DNA of 64,000 bases from Candidatus Sulfotelmatobacter kueseliae. Lineage in GTDB: Bacteria > Acidobacteriota > Terriglobia > Terriglobales > Acidobacteriaceae. The notes below the pieces were generated by a model. The model did not search any database and had not been told where the DNA came from. It saw only the letters and a program-made list of their open reading frames with translations. Below, piece by piece: positions 44,883 through 54,668 of this stretch. The stretch covers positions 28,209 to 92,208 of the forward strand of contig OMOD01000007.1 in assembly GCA_900290255.1 (NCBI GenBank). Direction: 5' to 3'. The position numbers and the translations under genes were made by a program. The stretch's first letter is position 1, and each line of letters starts with the position of its first letter.

Positions 44883-47800
44883 ATGTGGATTGTTGCGCTC
44901 GCCCTAAGGCGGCCCTACACGTTTGTTGTCATGGCGCTGGTGATCATCCTGCTGATGATCGCAGCCGTTCAGCGGACTCCTGTAGATATTTTCCCTGACA
45001 TTAATATCCCTGTGATCAGTGTCGTGTGGAGGTACGACGGGTTTGCGCCTTCGGAGATGGCTGACCGCATCATCACCAACTCTGAGCGCGGCCTTTCCAT
45101 TACGGTCAACGACATCGAGCACACGGAGTCACAGTCGGTCAACGGTGTCGGCATCATCAAAATCTTCTTCCAGCCCGATGCCAATATCCAGGCGGCGCTG
45201 GCGCAGGTGACCGCGATGGTGCAAACCACGGTACGCAGCCTGCCGCCGGGAACTACGCCGCCGCTGGTCATCACGTACTCGGCCTCGTCCACGCCGATTG
45301 TGCAACTCGGCCTGAGCAGCAAGACCCTCCCAGAGCAGCAACTGTTCGACCTTGGGCAAAACTTCCTGCGTAACCAGCTTGCCACCGTGCCCGGCGCAGC
45401 TACGCCTTATCCCTACGGCGGCAAGATCCGCCAGGTCCAGGTGGACCTCGACATTCCACGCTTGCAGGCCAACGGGCTTTCGCCCAACGACATTGTCAGT
45501 GCCATCAACGCGGAGAACCTGATTACCCCGTCGGGCACGGCCAAGATCGGGCCGCTGGAATACCAGGTGGAGATGAACAGCTCGCCGCGCACCATCGCCG
45601 ACTTGAATGACCTGCCGGTGAAGACGGTGAACGGCTCGACCATTTACATGCGCGACGTGGCCCACATTCGCGACGGATTTGCGCCGCAGACCAACATCGT
45701 GCGCCAGGACGGCGTCCGCGGCACGCTGATGTCGATGTACAAGATCGGCAGCGCATCCACACTCACGATCGTGCAAGCGGTAAAGGACCTGATCCCCATC
45801 GCCGCCCTGCAATTGCCGCGCGACATCACCATCAAACCCTTGTTTGACCAGTCGCTGTTTGTGCGGGCCTCGATCAATGGCGTCGTGCGCGAAGCGCTGA
45901 TCGCCGCCGCGTTGACCGCGGTGATGATCTTGCTGTTTCTGGGCGACTGGCGGCCGACTTTCGTTATCTCCATCTCCATCCCGCTCTCCATTTTTGTTTC
46001 CGTAATCCTGCTGAGCGCATTAGGCGAGACCATCAACATTATGACCCTGGGCGGCCTCGCGCTGGCCGTAGGCATTCTGGTGGACGACGCGACCGTCGCG
46101 ATTGAAAACATCGAACGCCATCTGGCGCAGGGCAGGGAAATGAAGCAAGCGATTCTGGACGGCTCCGCCGAAATCGCGGTACCGGCCTTCGTCTCGACGC
46201 TTTGCATCTGCATCGTGTTCGTGCCCATGTTCTTTCTTACTGGGGTGGCGCGATACCTTTTCGTCCCGCTGGCCGAAGCCGTATCGTTCGCGATGCTGGC
46301 CTCGTATTTTCTTTCGCGGACGCTGGTACCGACGATGGTGATGTACATCATGCGCGGCCACGAGCATCGGGCAGAAGGGCCCAAGACGTTTTTCGGACGT
46401 TATCAGCGCGGTTTCGAGCAAGGCTTCGAAAACTTCCGCCGCGGCTATTACCAACTGCTGGAAACAACGATCGAGCACCGCAAGCTGTTCGCCTCCTGTT
46501 TCCTGGCTTTTTGTGTTCTCTCGCTGGGACTGGTGTTCTTCCTGGGACAGGACTTCTTTCCCTCCGTTGACGCCGGACTGATGCGGCTGCACGTTCGCGC
46601 CCGCGCCGGGTTGCGGGTCGAGGAGACCGCGCGCCTGTGCGACGAAATCGAGCGATACCTACACCAGGAGATTCCCAAGGACGAGTTGGTTACGATCCTG
46701 GACAATATCGGGCTGCCGTACTCGGGCATGAATCTGTCGTACGGTAATTCCGGCGTCGTGGGGACCAGCGACGCGGAGATTCTGGTCGGGCTGAATGCCG
46801 AACACCACCACTCCACCGATGGATACATTCGCAAGTTGCGCGCTGAACTTCCGCGCCAGTTTCCGGGTGTGGAGTTCTACTTTCAGCCGGCGGACATCGT
46901 CTCGCAAATCCTGAACTTCGGGTTGCCTGCGCCCATTGACATTCAATTGGTGGGCGCGGACACACAGCAGAACTATGCCATCGCGCAACGAATTGCGAAC
47001 CGGCTGCGCCAAGTTCCTGGAACCGCCGACGTTCACGTGCAGCAGATGATGAGCCTGCCGACGCTGCATCTGCAGATCGACCGAACTAGGGCCACGCAGG
47101 TGGGCATGAACACGCGTGATGTAGCGCAGAACGTGCTGGTTTCGCTGAGCGGAAGCTTCCTGGTCGCCCCCAATTTCTGGCTCAATCCCACGAACGGAGT
47201 GACTTACTCGGTCGTGGTACAGGCGCCGCAGTACCGAGTCACTTCACTGCAAGACCTGATGAACGTGCCGGTCACCGATTCGAGGGTGCCCAGTTCGCAG
47301 GTGCTGGGTAATCTGGTGCAGTTGTCGCCAGCGGCGCGGCCCGCCGTGGTTTCGCACTATAACGTACAACCGGTCATTGACGTCTATGCCAGCACGCAGG
47401 GCCGCGACCTTGGAGCTGTGGCCAAGGACACGATGAAGGCCCTGCAGCCCTTCCAGCAGCAATTGCCGCGCGGGACGCAGTTTATGGTCCGCGGGCAAGT
47501 GGAAACGATGAAGTCGTCCTTTGTTGGATTGGGCATTGGTCTGGTATTGGCGATTGTGCTGGTGTATTTGCTGATCGTGGTGAATTTTCAGTCGTGGCTT
47601 GATCCCTTCATTATTATTACCGCCCTGCCGGGTGCGTTGGCCGGCATCTGCTGGATCTTGTTGCTGACGCGCACGACCATGAACGTCCCATCTTTGACCG
47701 GAGCGGTTATGTGCATGGGCGTGGCCACGGCCAATTCGATCCTGTTGGTTTCGTTCGCGCGCGATCGCATGAGAGCCGGGATTCCCGCGATTCAGGCCGC

Positions 47801-48038
47801 TCTGGAGGCGGGGTATACCCGAATTCGCCCGGTGCTGATGACCGCTTTGGCTATGATTATCGGCATGGTGCCGATGTCGCTGGGTTTGGGCGAAGGCGGC
47901 GAGCAGAATGCGCCCCTGGGACGCGCTGTGATTGGCGGTTTGTTGTTTGCCACGGTCGCGACGCTGTTCTTCGTGCCGTCGATCTTTGCCATGATTCATG
48001 GCCACCGGGAGGCAAGAGAGGCGGCCAGGCAGTCGTAG
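44883..48038 (+). CDS. RND efflux permease (HAE1-like)
   Basis: 1051 residues, the usual length. TM1 at the N-terminus (FVVMALVIILLMIAAVQRTP) followed by VDIFPDINIPVISVVW. TM4 carries the proton-relay pair D401-D402 in AVGILVDDATVAIENIERHL. FFPSVDAGLMRLHVRARAG begins the second half, and GAVMCMGVATANSILLVSFA lies in the second TM bundle. It exports small molecules with proton influx, together with the adaptor and outer-membrane factor encoded next. The substrate is not predictable from sequence. Confidence 0.94.
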   Translation: MWIVALALRRPYTFVVMALVIILLMIAAVQRTPVDIFPDINIPVISVVWRYDGFAPSEMADRIITNSERGLSITVNDIEHTESQSVNGVGIIKIFFQPDANIQAALAQVTAMVQTTVRSLPPGTTPPLVITYSASSTPIVQLGLSSKTLPEQQLFDLGQNFLRNQLATVPGAATPYPYGGKIRQVQVDLDIPRLQANGLSPNDIVSAINAENLITPSGTAKIGPLEYQVEMNSSPRTIADLNDLPVKTVNGSTIYMRDVAHIRDGFAPQTNIVRQDGVRGTLMSMYKIGSASTLTIVQAVKDLIPIAALQLPRDITIKPLFDQSLFVRASINGVVREALIAAALTAVMILLFLGDWRPTFVISISIPLSIFVSVILLSALGETINIMTLGGLALAVGILVDDATVAIENIERHLAQGREMKQAILDGSAEIAVPAFVSTLCICIVFVPMFFLTGVARYLFVPLAEAVSFAMLASYFLSRTLVPTMVMYIMRGHEHRAEGPKTFFGRYQRGFEQGFENFRRGYYQLLETTIEHRKLFASCFLAFCVLSLGLVFFLGQDFFPSVDAGLMRLHVRARAGLRVEETARLCDEIERYLHQEIPKDELVTILDNIGLPYSGMNLSYGNSGVVGTSDAEILVGLNAEHHHSTDGYIRKLRAELPRQFPGVEFYFQPADIVSQILNFGLPAPIDIQLVGADTQQNYAIAQRIANRLRQVPGTADVHVQQMMSLPTLHLQIDRTRATQVGMNTRDVAQNVLVSLSGSFLVAPNFWLNPTNGVTYSVVVQAPQYRVTSLQDLMNVPVTDSRVPSSQVLGNLVQLSPAARPAVVSHYNVQPVIDVYASTQGRDLGAVAKDTMKALQPFQQQLPRGTQFMVRGQVETMKSSFVGLGIGLVLAIVLVYLLIVVNFQSWLDPFIIITALPGALAGICWILLLTRTTMNVPSLTGAVMCMGVATANSILLVSFARDRMRAGIPAIQAALEAGYTRIRPVLMTALAMIIGMVPMSLGLGEGGEQNAPLGRAVIGGLLFATVATLFFVPSIFAMIHGHREAREAARQS

Positions 48039-48080
48039 CAGGATTGGAATACTCTGGAACCGAACAGAAAGAGGAGCACG

Positions 48081-48167
48081 ATGGAAACTGTTGAGCCTGA
48101 CGCTGTGCGACCCAAGCAAGGCAAACTGACCGAGGGAATGAAGCGATATGGATTCACGATCGACTGA
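48081..48167 (+). CDS. 28-codon ORF overlapping the adaptor gene start
   Basis: METVEPDAVRPKQGKLTEGM and 8 further residues. It has the best ribosome site in the gap (GAGGAG, 7 bases before the ATG) and overlaps the adaptor start by 20 bases in a different frame. The adaptor ATG itself has only a weak site, so translation of this short ORF may deliver ribosomes to it by coupling. It could instead be an accidental frame. Confidence 0.4.
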   Translation: METVEPDAVRPKQGKLTEGMKRYGFTID

Positions 48168-49389
48168 ACCTGAACTAACGGAGCCTAAACCCAGCGCTCC
48201 CCAAATAACGCCACCGCCGAAATTGCCAGCGGCCTCGCCGCGCAAGGCCTTGCTCATGGTTGGCGGCGTTGTTCTGCTGTTGATCGTCGGTGCTGTGGTC
48301 ACAGCGCTCGTGCGGATTCATAACGGCGATGTTCTGGCCAAAGAAACGGAACAAGAGGCCACTCCGACGGTTGCAGTGGTCCACCCGGTGGCGGAAAAAC
48401 CCGATGAGGAACTGGTGCTGCCCGGCACCATGCAGGCGTATGAGGAATCTCCGATTTACGCACGAACCAATGGATATCTGCTGCGCTGGTACAAGGATAT
48501 TGGCAGCCGGGTCACTAAAGGCGAGCTTTTGGCCGACATTGATACGCCCGAGGTGGACCAGGAATTGATGCAGGCTCGTGCCAACCGCCAGCAGGTCCTG
48601 GCCCAACTCGATCTGGCGAAGATCAATGCTGATCGCTATGTGAACTTGCGCAAGACCGATTCAGTTTCGCAGCAAGAGGCCGACCAGCAGTCCAGCGGGT
48701 ACGAGCAGGCCGTAGCCAACCTGGCCGCAGCCGATGCCAACGTCCGGCGGCTCGAAGAACTGGAATCGTTCAAGCACGTCTACTCACCGTTCACTGGCGT
48801 GCTGACTAAACGCACCGTGGATCCAGGCGCGCTGATCAATGCCGGCGTGAGCGGGGCGGCAGGCAAGGAATTGTTCGACATCGCGCAAGTTGATCCTCTG
48901 CGCGTTTACATCAGCGTTCCGCAGAGCTATGCGCCTTCCATCAAGAACGGCATGGATGCCGAGGTAACCTTGCAGGAGTATCCCGGGCAGAAGTTCAAGG
49001 GAACCGTGGCTCGTACAGCGGAAGCGATTGATCCGGCGACGCGCACGTTGCTCACCGAAGTGGACGTGCCCAACAAGAAGGGTCAGCTGTTGCCCGGTTC
49101 TTATGGGGAAGTGCATTTCCGAGTGGGGATGAACGCGCAAAAGGTCACGCTCCCCGTGAACACCATGCTCTTCCGCCAGGAAGGCGCGCAGGTAGCCATA
49201 GTGGGCATAGATGGCAAGCTGCACCTGCGTCCGATCACCATTGGCCGTGATTACGGGACCACTCTGGAAATTTTGGGCGGCGTGGAAGTGGGCGACCGTG
49301 TGGTCATCAATCCCGCCGACTCCCTCGAAGAAGGGCAGCCAGTGAATGTGGTTCCGGAGAATGGCCCGCCAGTGCCGGGAGGGCAGTAG
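48148..49389 (+). CDS. RND periplasmic adaptor (membrane fusion protein)
   Basis: 413 residues. A cytoplasmic Pro-rich N-terminus precedes one TM helix (ALLMVGGVVLLLIVGAVVTA). A lipoyl half-motif (YARTNGYLLRWYKDIGSRVT), a helical hairpin (residues ~160-215), the second lipoyl half (YSPFTGVLTKRTVDPGALIN), a beta-barrel (VYISVPQSYAPSIKNGMDAE) and a membrane-proximal domain (VGDRVVINPADSLEEGQPVN) follow in the usual order. It bridges the permease and outer-membrane factor. Confidence 0.93.
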   Translation: MDSRSTEPELTEPKPSAPQITPPPKLPAASPRKALLMVGGVVLLLIVGAVVTALVRIHNGDVLAKETEQEATPTVAVVHPVAEKPDEELVLPGTMQAYEESPIYARTNGYLLRWYKDIGSRVTKGELLADIDTPEVDQELMQARANRQQVLAQLDLAKINADRYVNLRKTDSVSQQEADQQSSGYEQAVANLAAADANVRRLEELESFKHVYSPFTGVLTKRTVDPGALINAGVSGAAGKELFDIAQVDPLRVYISVPQSYAPSIKNGMDAEVTLQEYPGQKFKGTVARTAEAIDPATRTLLTEVDVPNKKGQLLPGSYGEVHFRVGMNAQKVTLPVNTMLFRQEGAQVAIVGIDGKLHLRPITIGRDYGTTLEILGGVEVGDRVVINPADSLEEGQPVNVVPENGPPVPGGQ

Positions 49390-49391
49390 CC

Positions 49392-50855
49392 GTGAGCGGA
49401 TTGAATCTGGCGGTCGGCATTCTGGCGACGGGCGCGCTGGCCGGTTGTGCGGTTGGGCCGAACTACCATCGTCCATTGGTCGAGACACCGCCAATTTACA
49501 AGACAGAGGCGCCTTGGCGGGTGGCAGCGCCGAAAGACTCCTTGCCCAAGGAAGCCTGGTGGGAGATTTTCAACGACGGCGAACTCAGCGGTTATGAGCA
49601 GCAATTACTCAAAGCTAATCAATCGCTGGAAGCGGCGCGAGACCGCCTGAACCAGGCACGGGCGCTGGCGCGAGTGACCTCAGCTGGGTTGTTCCCGACT
49701 CTTAACGCCGACCCCAGCGCTTCGCGAACTCGCTATTCGGCCAATCGCCCAGAGCAAGTCACGACCACCGGGCCGCTCACCCAGAGCACTTATCAGATTC
49801 CCTTTCTGCTGAATTATGAGCCGGATCTGTTCGGGTCGGTGCGGCGCAACTTGCAGGCCTCGAATGCTGCTCTGCAATCGACGGCCGCTGATCTGTACAA
49901 CGCGCGCCTGGTGCTTTCCGCGGAACTGGCCGCCGACTACTTCAGCCTGCGCGAGCTTGACGCCGAGATGCAGGTCGTGCAGGAATCAGTTGAAATCCAG
50001 CAGAGGGGATTGCAGTTGGTGCAGAGCCGTCACACCGGCGGCGTAGCCTCCGGACTCGATCTGGCACAGCAGCAGACGCTCCTCGATTCAACGGTTGCGC
50101 AGCTCTACCTTGTCCAGCAGCAACGAGCGCAGTACGAGCACGCCATTGCCGTGCTGACGGGGAATGCAGCGTCCACCTTCAACGTGCCAGTGCGTCCGCT
50201 GAAGGCTGAACCACCCCCAGTTCCGCTGGGAGTGCCATCGGACCTGCTGGAGCGGCGCCCGGATGTGGCCAGTGCAGAGCGCCAGATGGCATACCAGAAC
50301 GCACTGGTGGGAGTTGCCACCGCCGCTTTTTATCCACAACTCACGATCTCCGGGAGCGGCGGTTTTCAGAGCACGAGTCTGTCGAACTTGATTACTGCCC
50401 CCAACGCGGTCTGGTCGTTAGGGGCCGATCTGCTGCAGCCGATTTTTCAGGGAGGTCGTAACCGCGCCAACCTGGAAGCAACCAAGGCCGCGTATGAAGC
50501 CACGGTCGCCAACTACCGCGAGTCGGTGCTCACCGCTTTCCAGCAGGTGGAGGACGGGTTGTCAGGCTTGAATGCGCTGTCAAAAGCTTCCGCCTCGCAG
50601 ACCGCGGCCGTCGAAGACGCCCAGCGTGCGCTGCAGTTGGCCAACAACCGTTACACCGGCGGCGTAACCAGTTACCTCGACGTGATCACCGCGCAATCGG
50701 CGCTGCTGAGTAATCAGCGCCTGGCGACGCAACTTCTCGGTCAGCAACTGGTCACGTCTGTATATCTGGTGAAGGCCCTCGGCGGAGGGTGGGACGCATC
50801 CCAGATCCAGAATGAGCAAGTGCATCCGAAACCGGTACAGGCGATAGAACAGTAG
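49392..50855 (+). CDS. Outer-membrane efflux lipoprotein (NodT/OprM family)
   Basis: 487 residues with a GTG start 2 bases after the adaptor stop. Lipobox LAGC at about residue 19, then VGPNYHRPLVETPP, the family signature after the acylated cysteine. The two repeats of the TolC fold are seen (LDLAQQQTLLDSTVAQLYLV; GGVTSYLDVITAQSALLSNQ). RRPDVASAERQMAYQNALVG is typical of NodT-type proteins. It completes a tripartite efflux pump. Confidence 0.94.
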   Translation: MSGLNLAVGILATGALAGCAVGPNYHRPLVETPPIYKTEAPWRVAAPKDSLPKEAWWEIFNDGELSGYEQQLLKANQSLEAARDRLNQARALARVTSAGLFPTLNADPSASRTRYSANRPEQVTTTGPLTQSTYQIPFLLNYEPDLFGSVRRNLQASNAALQSTAADLYNARLVLSAELAADYFSLRELDAEMQVVQESVEIQQRGLQLVQSRHTGGVASGLDLAQQQTLLDSTVAQLYLVQQQRAQYEHAIAVLTGNAASTFNVPVRPLKAEPPPVPLGVPSDLLERRPDVASAERQMAYQNALVGVATAAFYPQLTISGSGGFQSTSLSNLITAPNAVWSLGADLLQPIFQGGRNRANLEATKAAYEATVANYRESVLTAFQQVEDGLSGLNALSKASASQTAAVEDAQRALQLANNRYTGGVTSYLDVITAQSALLSNQRLATQLLGQQLVTSVYLVKALGGGWDASQIQNEQVHPKPVQAIEQ

Positions 50856-50969
50856 CATTGCTGTCCGTCGTCGCTTCCGGGCGTCAGCCGCCGGACGCCC
50901 TCATTACCAGCGTTACGCAACAACAGGCACTGTTTTGGACTATCATTCTGCTGAACCCAGGGGGGGCTT

Positions 50970-51905
50970 GTGTCCAAACCGCGACTCTTGCTTTCGGTAC
51001 TGAACGACAGCAACGATTTCCAAATCGAACAGGTGAACGGTGCCCGCCAGGCAGCCGCCAGGTTCGGGCTGGATCTCGAGATAGTCTATGCACAGGACGA
51101 CGGTATCCTTCAGAGTCAGCAACTGCTCAAGCCCATCCAGTCCGCCGCCGAACCCCGTCCCAACGTCATCATTCTTGAGCCGGCTGGATCCACCACTCTT
51201 CCACATGTGGCACATGCCGCAGCCGCGCAGGGCATCGGTTGGATCGTTCTAAGCCGCGAGGCAGAGTACATCATGGAATTGCGCTCAGCCTTTCACGTCC
51301 CCGCCTTCGTGGTCACCCCTGACCACGAGGAAATCGGACGCATCCAGGGACGTCAACTCGCCGCCCTGTTGCCGCGAGGAGGAATCGTTCTCACTATTCA
51401 AGGTCCCGCTCATAGCACGGCAGCTAAGCTCCGCTATGCCGGTTTGCTGGAAACGAAACCCGAGAATATTCAACTCCGTGGGGTGAAGGGGCACTGGACT
51501 GAGGCCAGCGCTCAAAAAGCCGTCCACTCCTGGCTCGATCTTTCAACGTCGCGCGGAACCGACATCGCGGCGGTTTGCGCCCAGGATGATTCCATGGCGA
51601 TAGGCGCGCGGAAGGCATTCGAGAACTCCGCCCACCAACTGCGCCAGTCCTGGTTGCAGATTCCTTTTCTCGGTTGCGACGGACTGCCCCACTCGGGGCA
51701 GGAATGGGTTCGTCGCGGCCTGTTAACGGCTACCGTCTTCAGCCCGCCGACGGCGCCGCTGGCCATCGACTTGATCGCGCGTTTTCTGCGCGACGGAACT
51801 ATGCCTCCGCCACGCACTCTGACGGAAGCCCGGTCAATCCCTGATATCGAAACCCTCAGCAGCAAGGGGCGGCGGGCACAGCCGGATAACTCAACGTCGA
51901 GCTGA
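50970..51905 (+). CDS. Periplasmic-binding-fold protein without a signal peptide
   Basis: 311 residues, GTG start after a G-run. RLLLSVLNDSNDFQIEQVNG, then VIILEPAGSTTLPHVAHAAA and DIAAVCAQDDSMAIGARKAF are the two half-domains of a type-1 (RbsB/LacI-like) sugar-binding fold. There is no signal peptide and no HTH, so it probably stays in the cytoplasm as a sensor subunit, or its true partner was lost. No ABC transporter genes are nearby. Confidence 0.7.
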   Translation: MSKPRLLLSVLNDSNDFQIEQVNGARQAAARFGLDLEIVYAQDDGILQSQQLLKPIQSAAEPRPNVIILEPAGSTTLPHVAHAAAAQGIGWIVLSREAEYIMELRSAFHVPAFVVTPDHEEIGRIQGRQLAALLPRGGIVLTIQGPAHSTAAKLRYAGLLETKPENIQLRGVKGHWTEASAQKAVHSWLDLSTSRGTDIAAVCAQDDSMAIGARKAFENSAHQLRQSWLQIPFLGCDGLPHSGQEWVRRGLLTATVFSPPTAPLAIDLIARFLRDGTMPPPRTLTEARSIPDIETLSSKGRRAQPDNSTSS

Positions 51906-52176
51906 AATCCGGTGATTGCGCGCAGAAGAACCTGGGAAGCCGAGTGGGCGACGCTCGGATGGTGGAGTTGAAAGGCGCCTTCCGCGAGCACTGGGCCTTG
52001 GCCTCAATGACAATGTGATATACACGTCTCTCGCCGAGTCAAGGACTGGCCGGAGTGAAGACGCTAGCGGAGTTGCTTACTAAAACAAGAACTGACACTA
52101 TTACCTCAGCCCGAACCCACAGCCGGCGACAGGTCGTGGTGTAGTTCGTTGTATCTAAAGTGGTTACCGTCAGAAT

Positions 52177-52266
52177 GCCGGGATGGCGAAATTGGCAGAC
52201 GCAGCGGACTTAAAATCCGCAGGGGCCAAAAGCCTCATGGGGGTTCGATTCCCCCTCCCGGCACCA
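52177..52266 (+). tRNA. tRNA-Leu (anticodon UAA)
   Basis: Acceptor stem GCCGGGA pairs with TCCCGGC; the CCA end is encoded (52264-52266). The anticodon arm is GCGGA-CTTAAAA-TCCGC, giving anticodon UAA. A long variable arm (type II tRNA) and the T arm GGGGTTCGATTCCCC are present. The last 17 bases recur at 2878-2894. Confidence 0.97.
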
Positions 52267-52606
52267 GCACTTTTGGTGTCAGTAGGTTGCAGTTGTTCCC
52301 TAGAATACTTCCCTAGTATTTGGGGCTACCTTTCAAGGGCGGAAAGGAGCCAGTACCCTCACCGGCAGGGCACGGACTATAATTACGCGCACGCACGATC
52401 CTGACCTCCCGCACGAAACTGGGCTGTATGAGATCCAATCTTCCCTCCGCGCCGCTGCCGCCGAAAACAGGTGTCGAACTGCGGAATTGAAATTTGCGAA
52501 AACTGGTTCGCCAAGATCGGACGCGAAGTCATTGCGCGCGGCCCACGCCCTGGGCGGAGAAGTTTTCCGTTAGCCAGCGAAGACCCAAAATATTCGGTGG
52601 TTCCCT
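52267..52606. other. Intergenic, 340 bp downstream of tRNA-Leu
   Basis: No gene and no integrase. A short inverted repeat (AATAC-ttcccta-GTATT, near 52300) lies just after the tRNA. Confidence 0.4.
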
Positions 52607-53104
52607 CTAGTGGTAGTGGAGCAAGTAGCCAGGTTCGAGAGGGAGCTTTCCGTCAACTTTTACGACTACGATTTCACTCGTGATGGAGTAAGTGTCAACA
52701 ACTCCCACCGCATTGGGAGTACTACTGACAAGCCTAATCACCTCGGCGTCACTGTTGACTACGATAATGCTTCGGTTGGTCGCCATCTGGGAGAGTCCCT
52801 CCGGCGTCTGCGCCAGGAGTTTGCTGGCTACGGCCTGAGTTTCCGGCGTCTTCAATAGCTTGACGACCAGAATTATTTCCTGGCCGTCCGCCAGTCGGGC
52901 GGGCGCTGACTTGAATGCCTTAATGAATGCAGCGGACTGGACTGCGGTGACCTTGGAGTTTTTCGCCACGACGAGCGCCGCGTCTTTGGCAAACGCCGGC
53001 AGCGGCGCAGCAGCGAGCAGCGCCAGCAGCACAAGCTTTCCGACCGATACCCTCACGCTATTACCAAGAGCAAAGTTATAAGGACCCACAGCCGAGTTCA
53101 GCAC
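52607..53104 (-). CDS. PstS-like phosphate-binding-fold small protein
   Basis: 165 residues (GTG start uncertain; a second GTG follows 17 codons in). Signal peptide LVLLALLAAAPLPAFA, then LVVAKNSKVTAVQSAAFIKA, FKSAPARLADGQEIILVV and GVVDTYSITSEIVVVKVDG, the pattern of single-domain PstS-like proteins often seen beside electron-transfer genes in environmental bacteria. Divergent from the TPR-cytochrome-porin cluster with 70 bp between. Whether it binds phosphate is unknown. Confidence 0.6.
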   Translation of the reverse strand: MLNSAVGPYNFALGNSVRVSVGKLVLLALLAAAPLPAFAKDAALVVAKNSKVTAVQSAAFIKAFKSAPARLADGQEIILVVKLLKTPETQAVASKLLAQTPEGLSQMATNRSIIVVNSDAEVIRLVSSTPNAVGVVDTYSITSEIVVVKVDGKLPLEPGYLLHYH

Positions 53105-53174
53105 ATGGAAAAATCCAGTTCAAGTTACCTTAGCTACTTTTTAGGAAACTAGGACTCTGCTACGTTGGCCGGTT

Positions 53175-54614
53175 ATGCAGAAAGTCCGCGTCCTTATATG
53201 CAGCATTGTAATGGTACTGATTGTTCCCGCCGTCGCGCAGACTGCCGCGCATTCGAAATCCCCGCAGGCGTTCCGTCTCTATCAAGAAGGTCTCAGGCTG
53301 CAGGAAAACCGCCGAAGTTATGAAGCGATGCAGAAATGGCGCGAAGCCACAAAACTCGACCCGAACCTGGCGCTCGCTTGGGCGATGCTTTCTATCGTCG
53401 AGACCAGCCCCGATTCTGCACGCGAAGATCGAGAGAAAGCACGCAACCTGATTGAGCATCAGCCACAGGGCGGCGTTGACGATCTGTTGATTCGCTGGAT
53501 CGTCAGCCGGTCCGAGACCGAACTTATGTATTCGATCCAAGTCGCCAACGACCTGGTATCAAAGCATCCAGACCAGAAACGCATTCTGTGGACCGTTGGC
53601 TCCTGGTATGGGTTTCAGATGCACCAGTACGATCAAGACGTCGCCTTGCAGGAGGCGGCTCTGAAAATTGACCCGGACTTCGCTCCCGCGCTCGACGAGC
53701 TGGGATTCGCGTACGCGCATCTGCAACGATTCGACCGCGCCGTCGAAATGATCAGGCGTTACGCGGAGCAGGTGCCGAACGAACCCAATTCAGAGGATTC
53801 CTACGGTGAGGTGCTGCGCCTTGCCGGGCGCTATGAAGATTCCTTGGAGCATTACCGTCGTGCGCTGAAGATCCTGCCTACGTTTGAATCCTCCCAACTG
53901 GGCCTCGGCGACACTTACGCCTTGATGGGGGACGAGAAGAAGGCGCGAGAGGAATATGAGAAGTGCAGCAGCGTCGGCCCAGTCAGTGTGCGCCTCGACT
54001 GCCGCAAGATGTCGATCTATACCTACGTGCGCGAAGGTAATGACGAAGAAGCTGCAAAGCTCCTGACCGACTTCGCGCAGCAGATGCATTCTGTGAAACG
54101 CATTTCCCTGGAACTGGAAAGCGTGATCGCTCTCGGGTTGATTGCGAAGAAAACCGACGCTGCATTCGGATATTTTGACCAGGCAATTGCGGCGGCCAAA
54201 GCCAGCAAAACGATTCCCCCGTCGGACCGTGAAGAAACCATGGCGCGGGTGATGGCATACAAGGTTCGCATTGCCAGCGCCAATGGCGAAAACGAGACAG
54301 CGCAGAAGGTACAAGCCGAACTTGAGGCCATGGACGCGTCCACGAAGGATCCCAACGTTTATGCGGCCATGCAGGGAGGAAGAGGCGCGCTGCTGTATTA
54401 CCAGGAGAAGTATGACGACGCCTCCGGCGCGCTACAGGATGATGCCAACGACATGTTCTCGACGTTACTGCTGACACGGTGCTATGAGCACCATGGTGGG
54501 AAAGCTGCTGCCTACAAGTTAAAGAAATCGATCGTTGAGGATCACACCATGGACATCGATCTCGCCCTGGTGCAAAGGGAGATCAAAGGCCGGTTGTCCG
54601 ATTCGGGGCGATAG
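53175..54614 (+). CDS. Exported TPR protein upstream of the electron conduit
   Basis: 479 residues with signal peptide VLICSIVMVLIVPAVAQ. TPR units are seen in the middle (ALKIDPDFAPALDELGFAYA; LEHYRRALKILPTFESSQLG) and the C-terminal half is also helical. It ends 54 bp before the decaheme cytochrome gene on the same strand, so it is probably in the same operon and may help assembly or docking of the cytochrome or barrel. Confidence 0.8.
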   Translation: MQKVRVLICSIVMVLIVPAVAQTAAHSKSPQAFRLYQEGLRLQENRRSYEAMQKWREATKLDPNLALAWAMLSIVETSPDSAREDREKARNLIEHQPQGGVDDLLIRWIVSRSETELMYSIQVANDLVSKHPDQKRILWTVGSWYGFQMHQYDQDVALQEAALKIDPDFAPALDELGFAYAHLQRFDRAVEMIRRYAEQVPNEPNSEDSYGEVLRLAGRYEDSLEHYRRALKILPTFESSQLGLGDTYALMGDEKKAREEYEKCSSVGPVSVRLDCRKMSIYTYVREGNDEEAAKLLTDFAQQMHSVKRISLELESVIALGLIAKKTDAAFGYFDQAIAAAKASKTIPPSDREETMARVMAYKVRIASANGENETAQKVQAELEAMDASTKDPNVYAAMQGGRGALLYYQEKYDDASGALQDDANDMFSTLLLTRCYEHHGGKAAAYKLKKSIVEDHTMDIDLALVQREIKGRLSDSGR

Positions 54615-54668
54615 AGGGCGGCAAGTGGAAGTAGTCGATTGAGTCTATGCGCTGGTTAGGGAGCAAGG

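Noticed and set aside
2878..52266. A single 49-kb island bounded by the two tRNA-Leu tail copies
   Set aside because: The orientation is wrong: an element inserted at the tRNA on this strand would lie right of 52266, and the enclosed region is full of ordinary chromosomal genes with no integrase.
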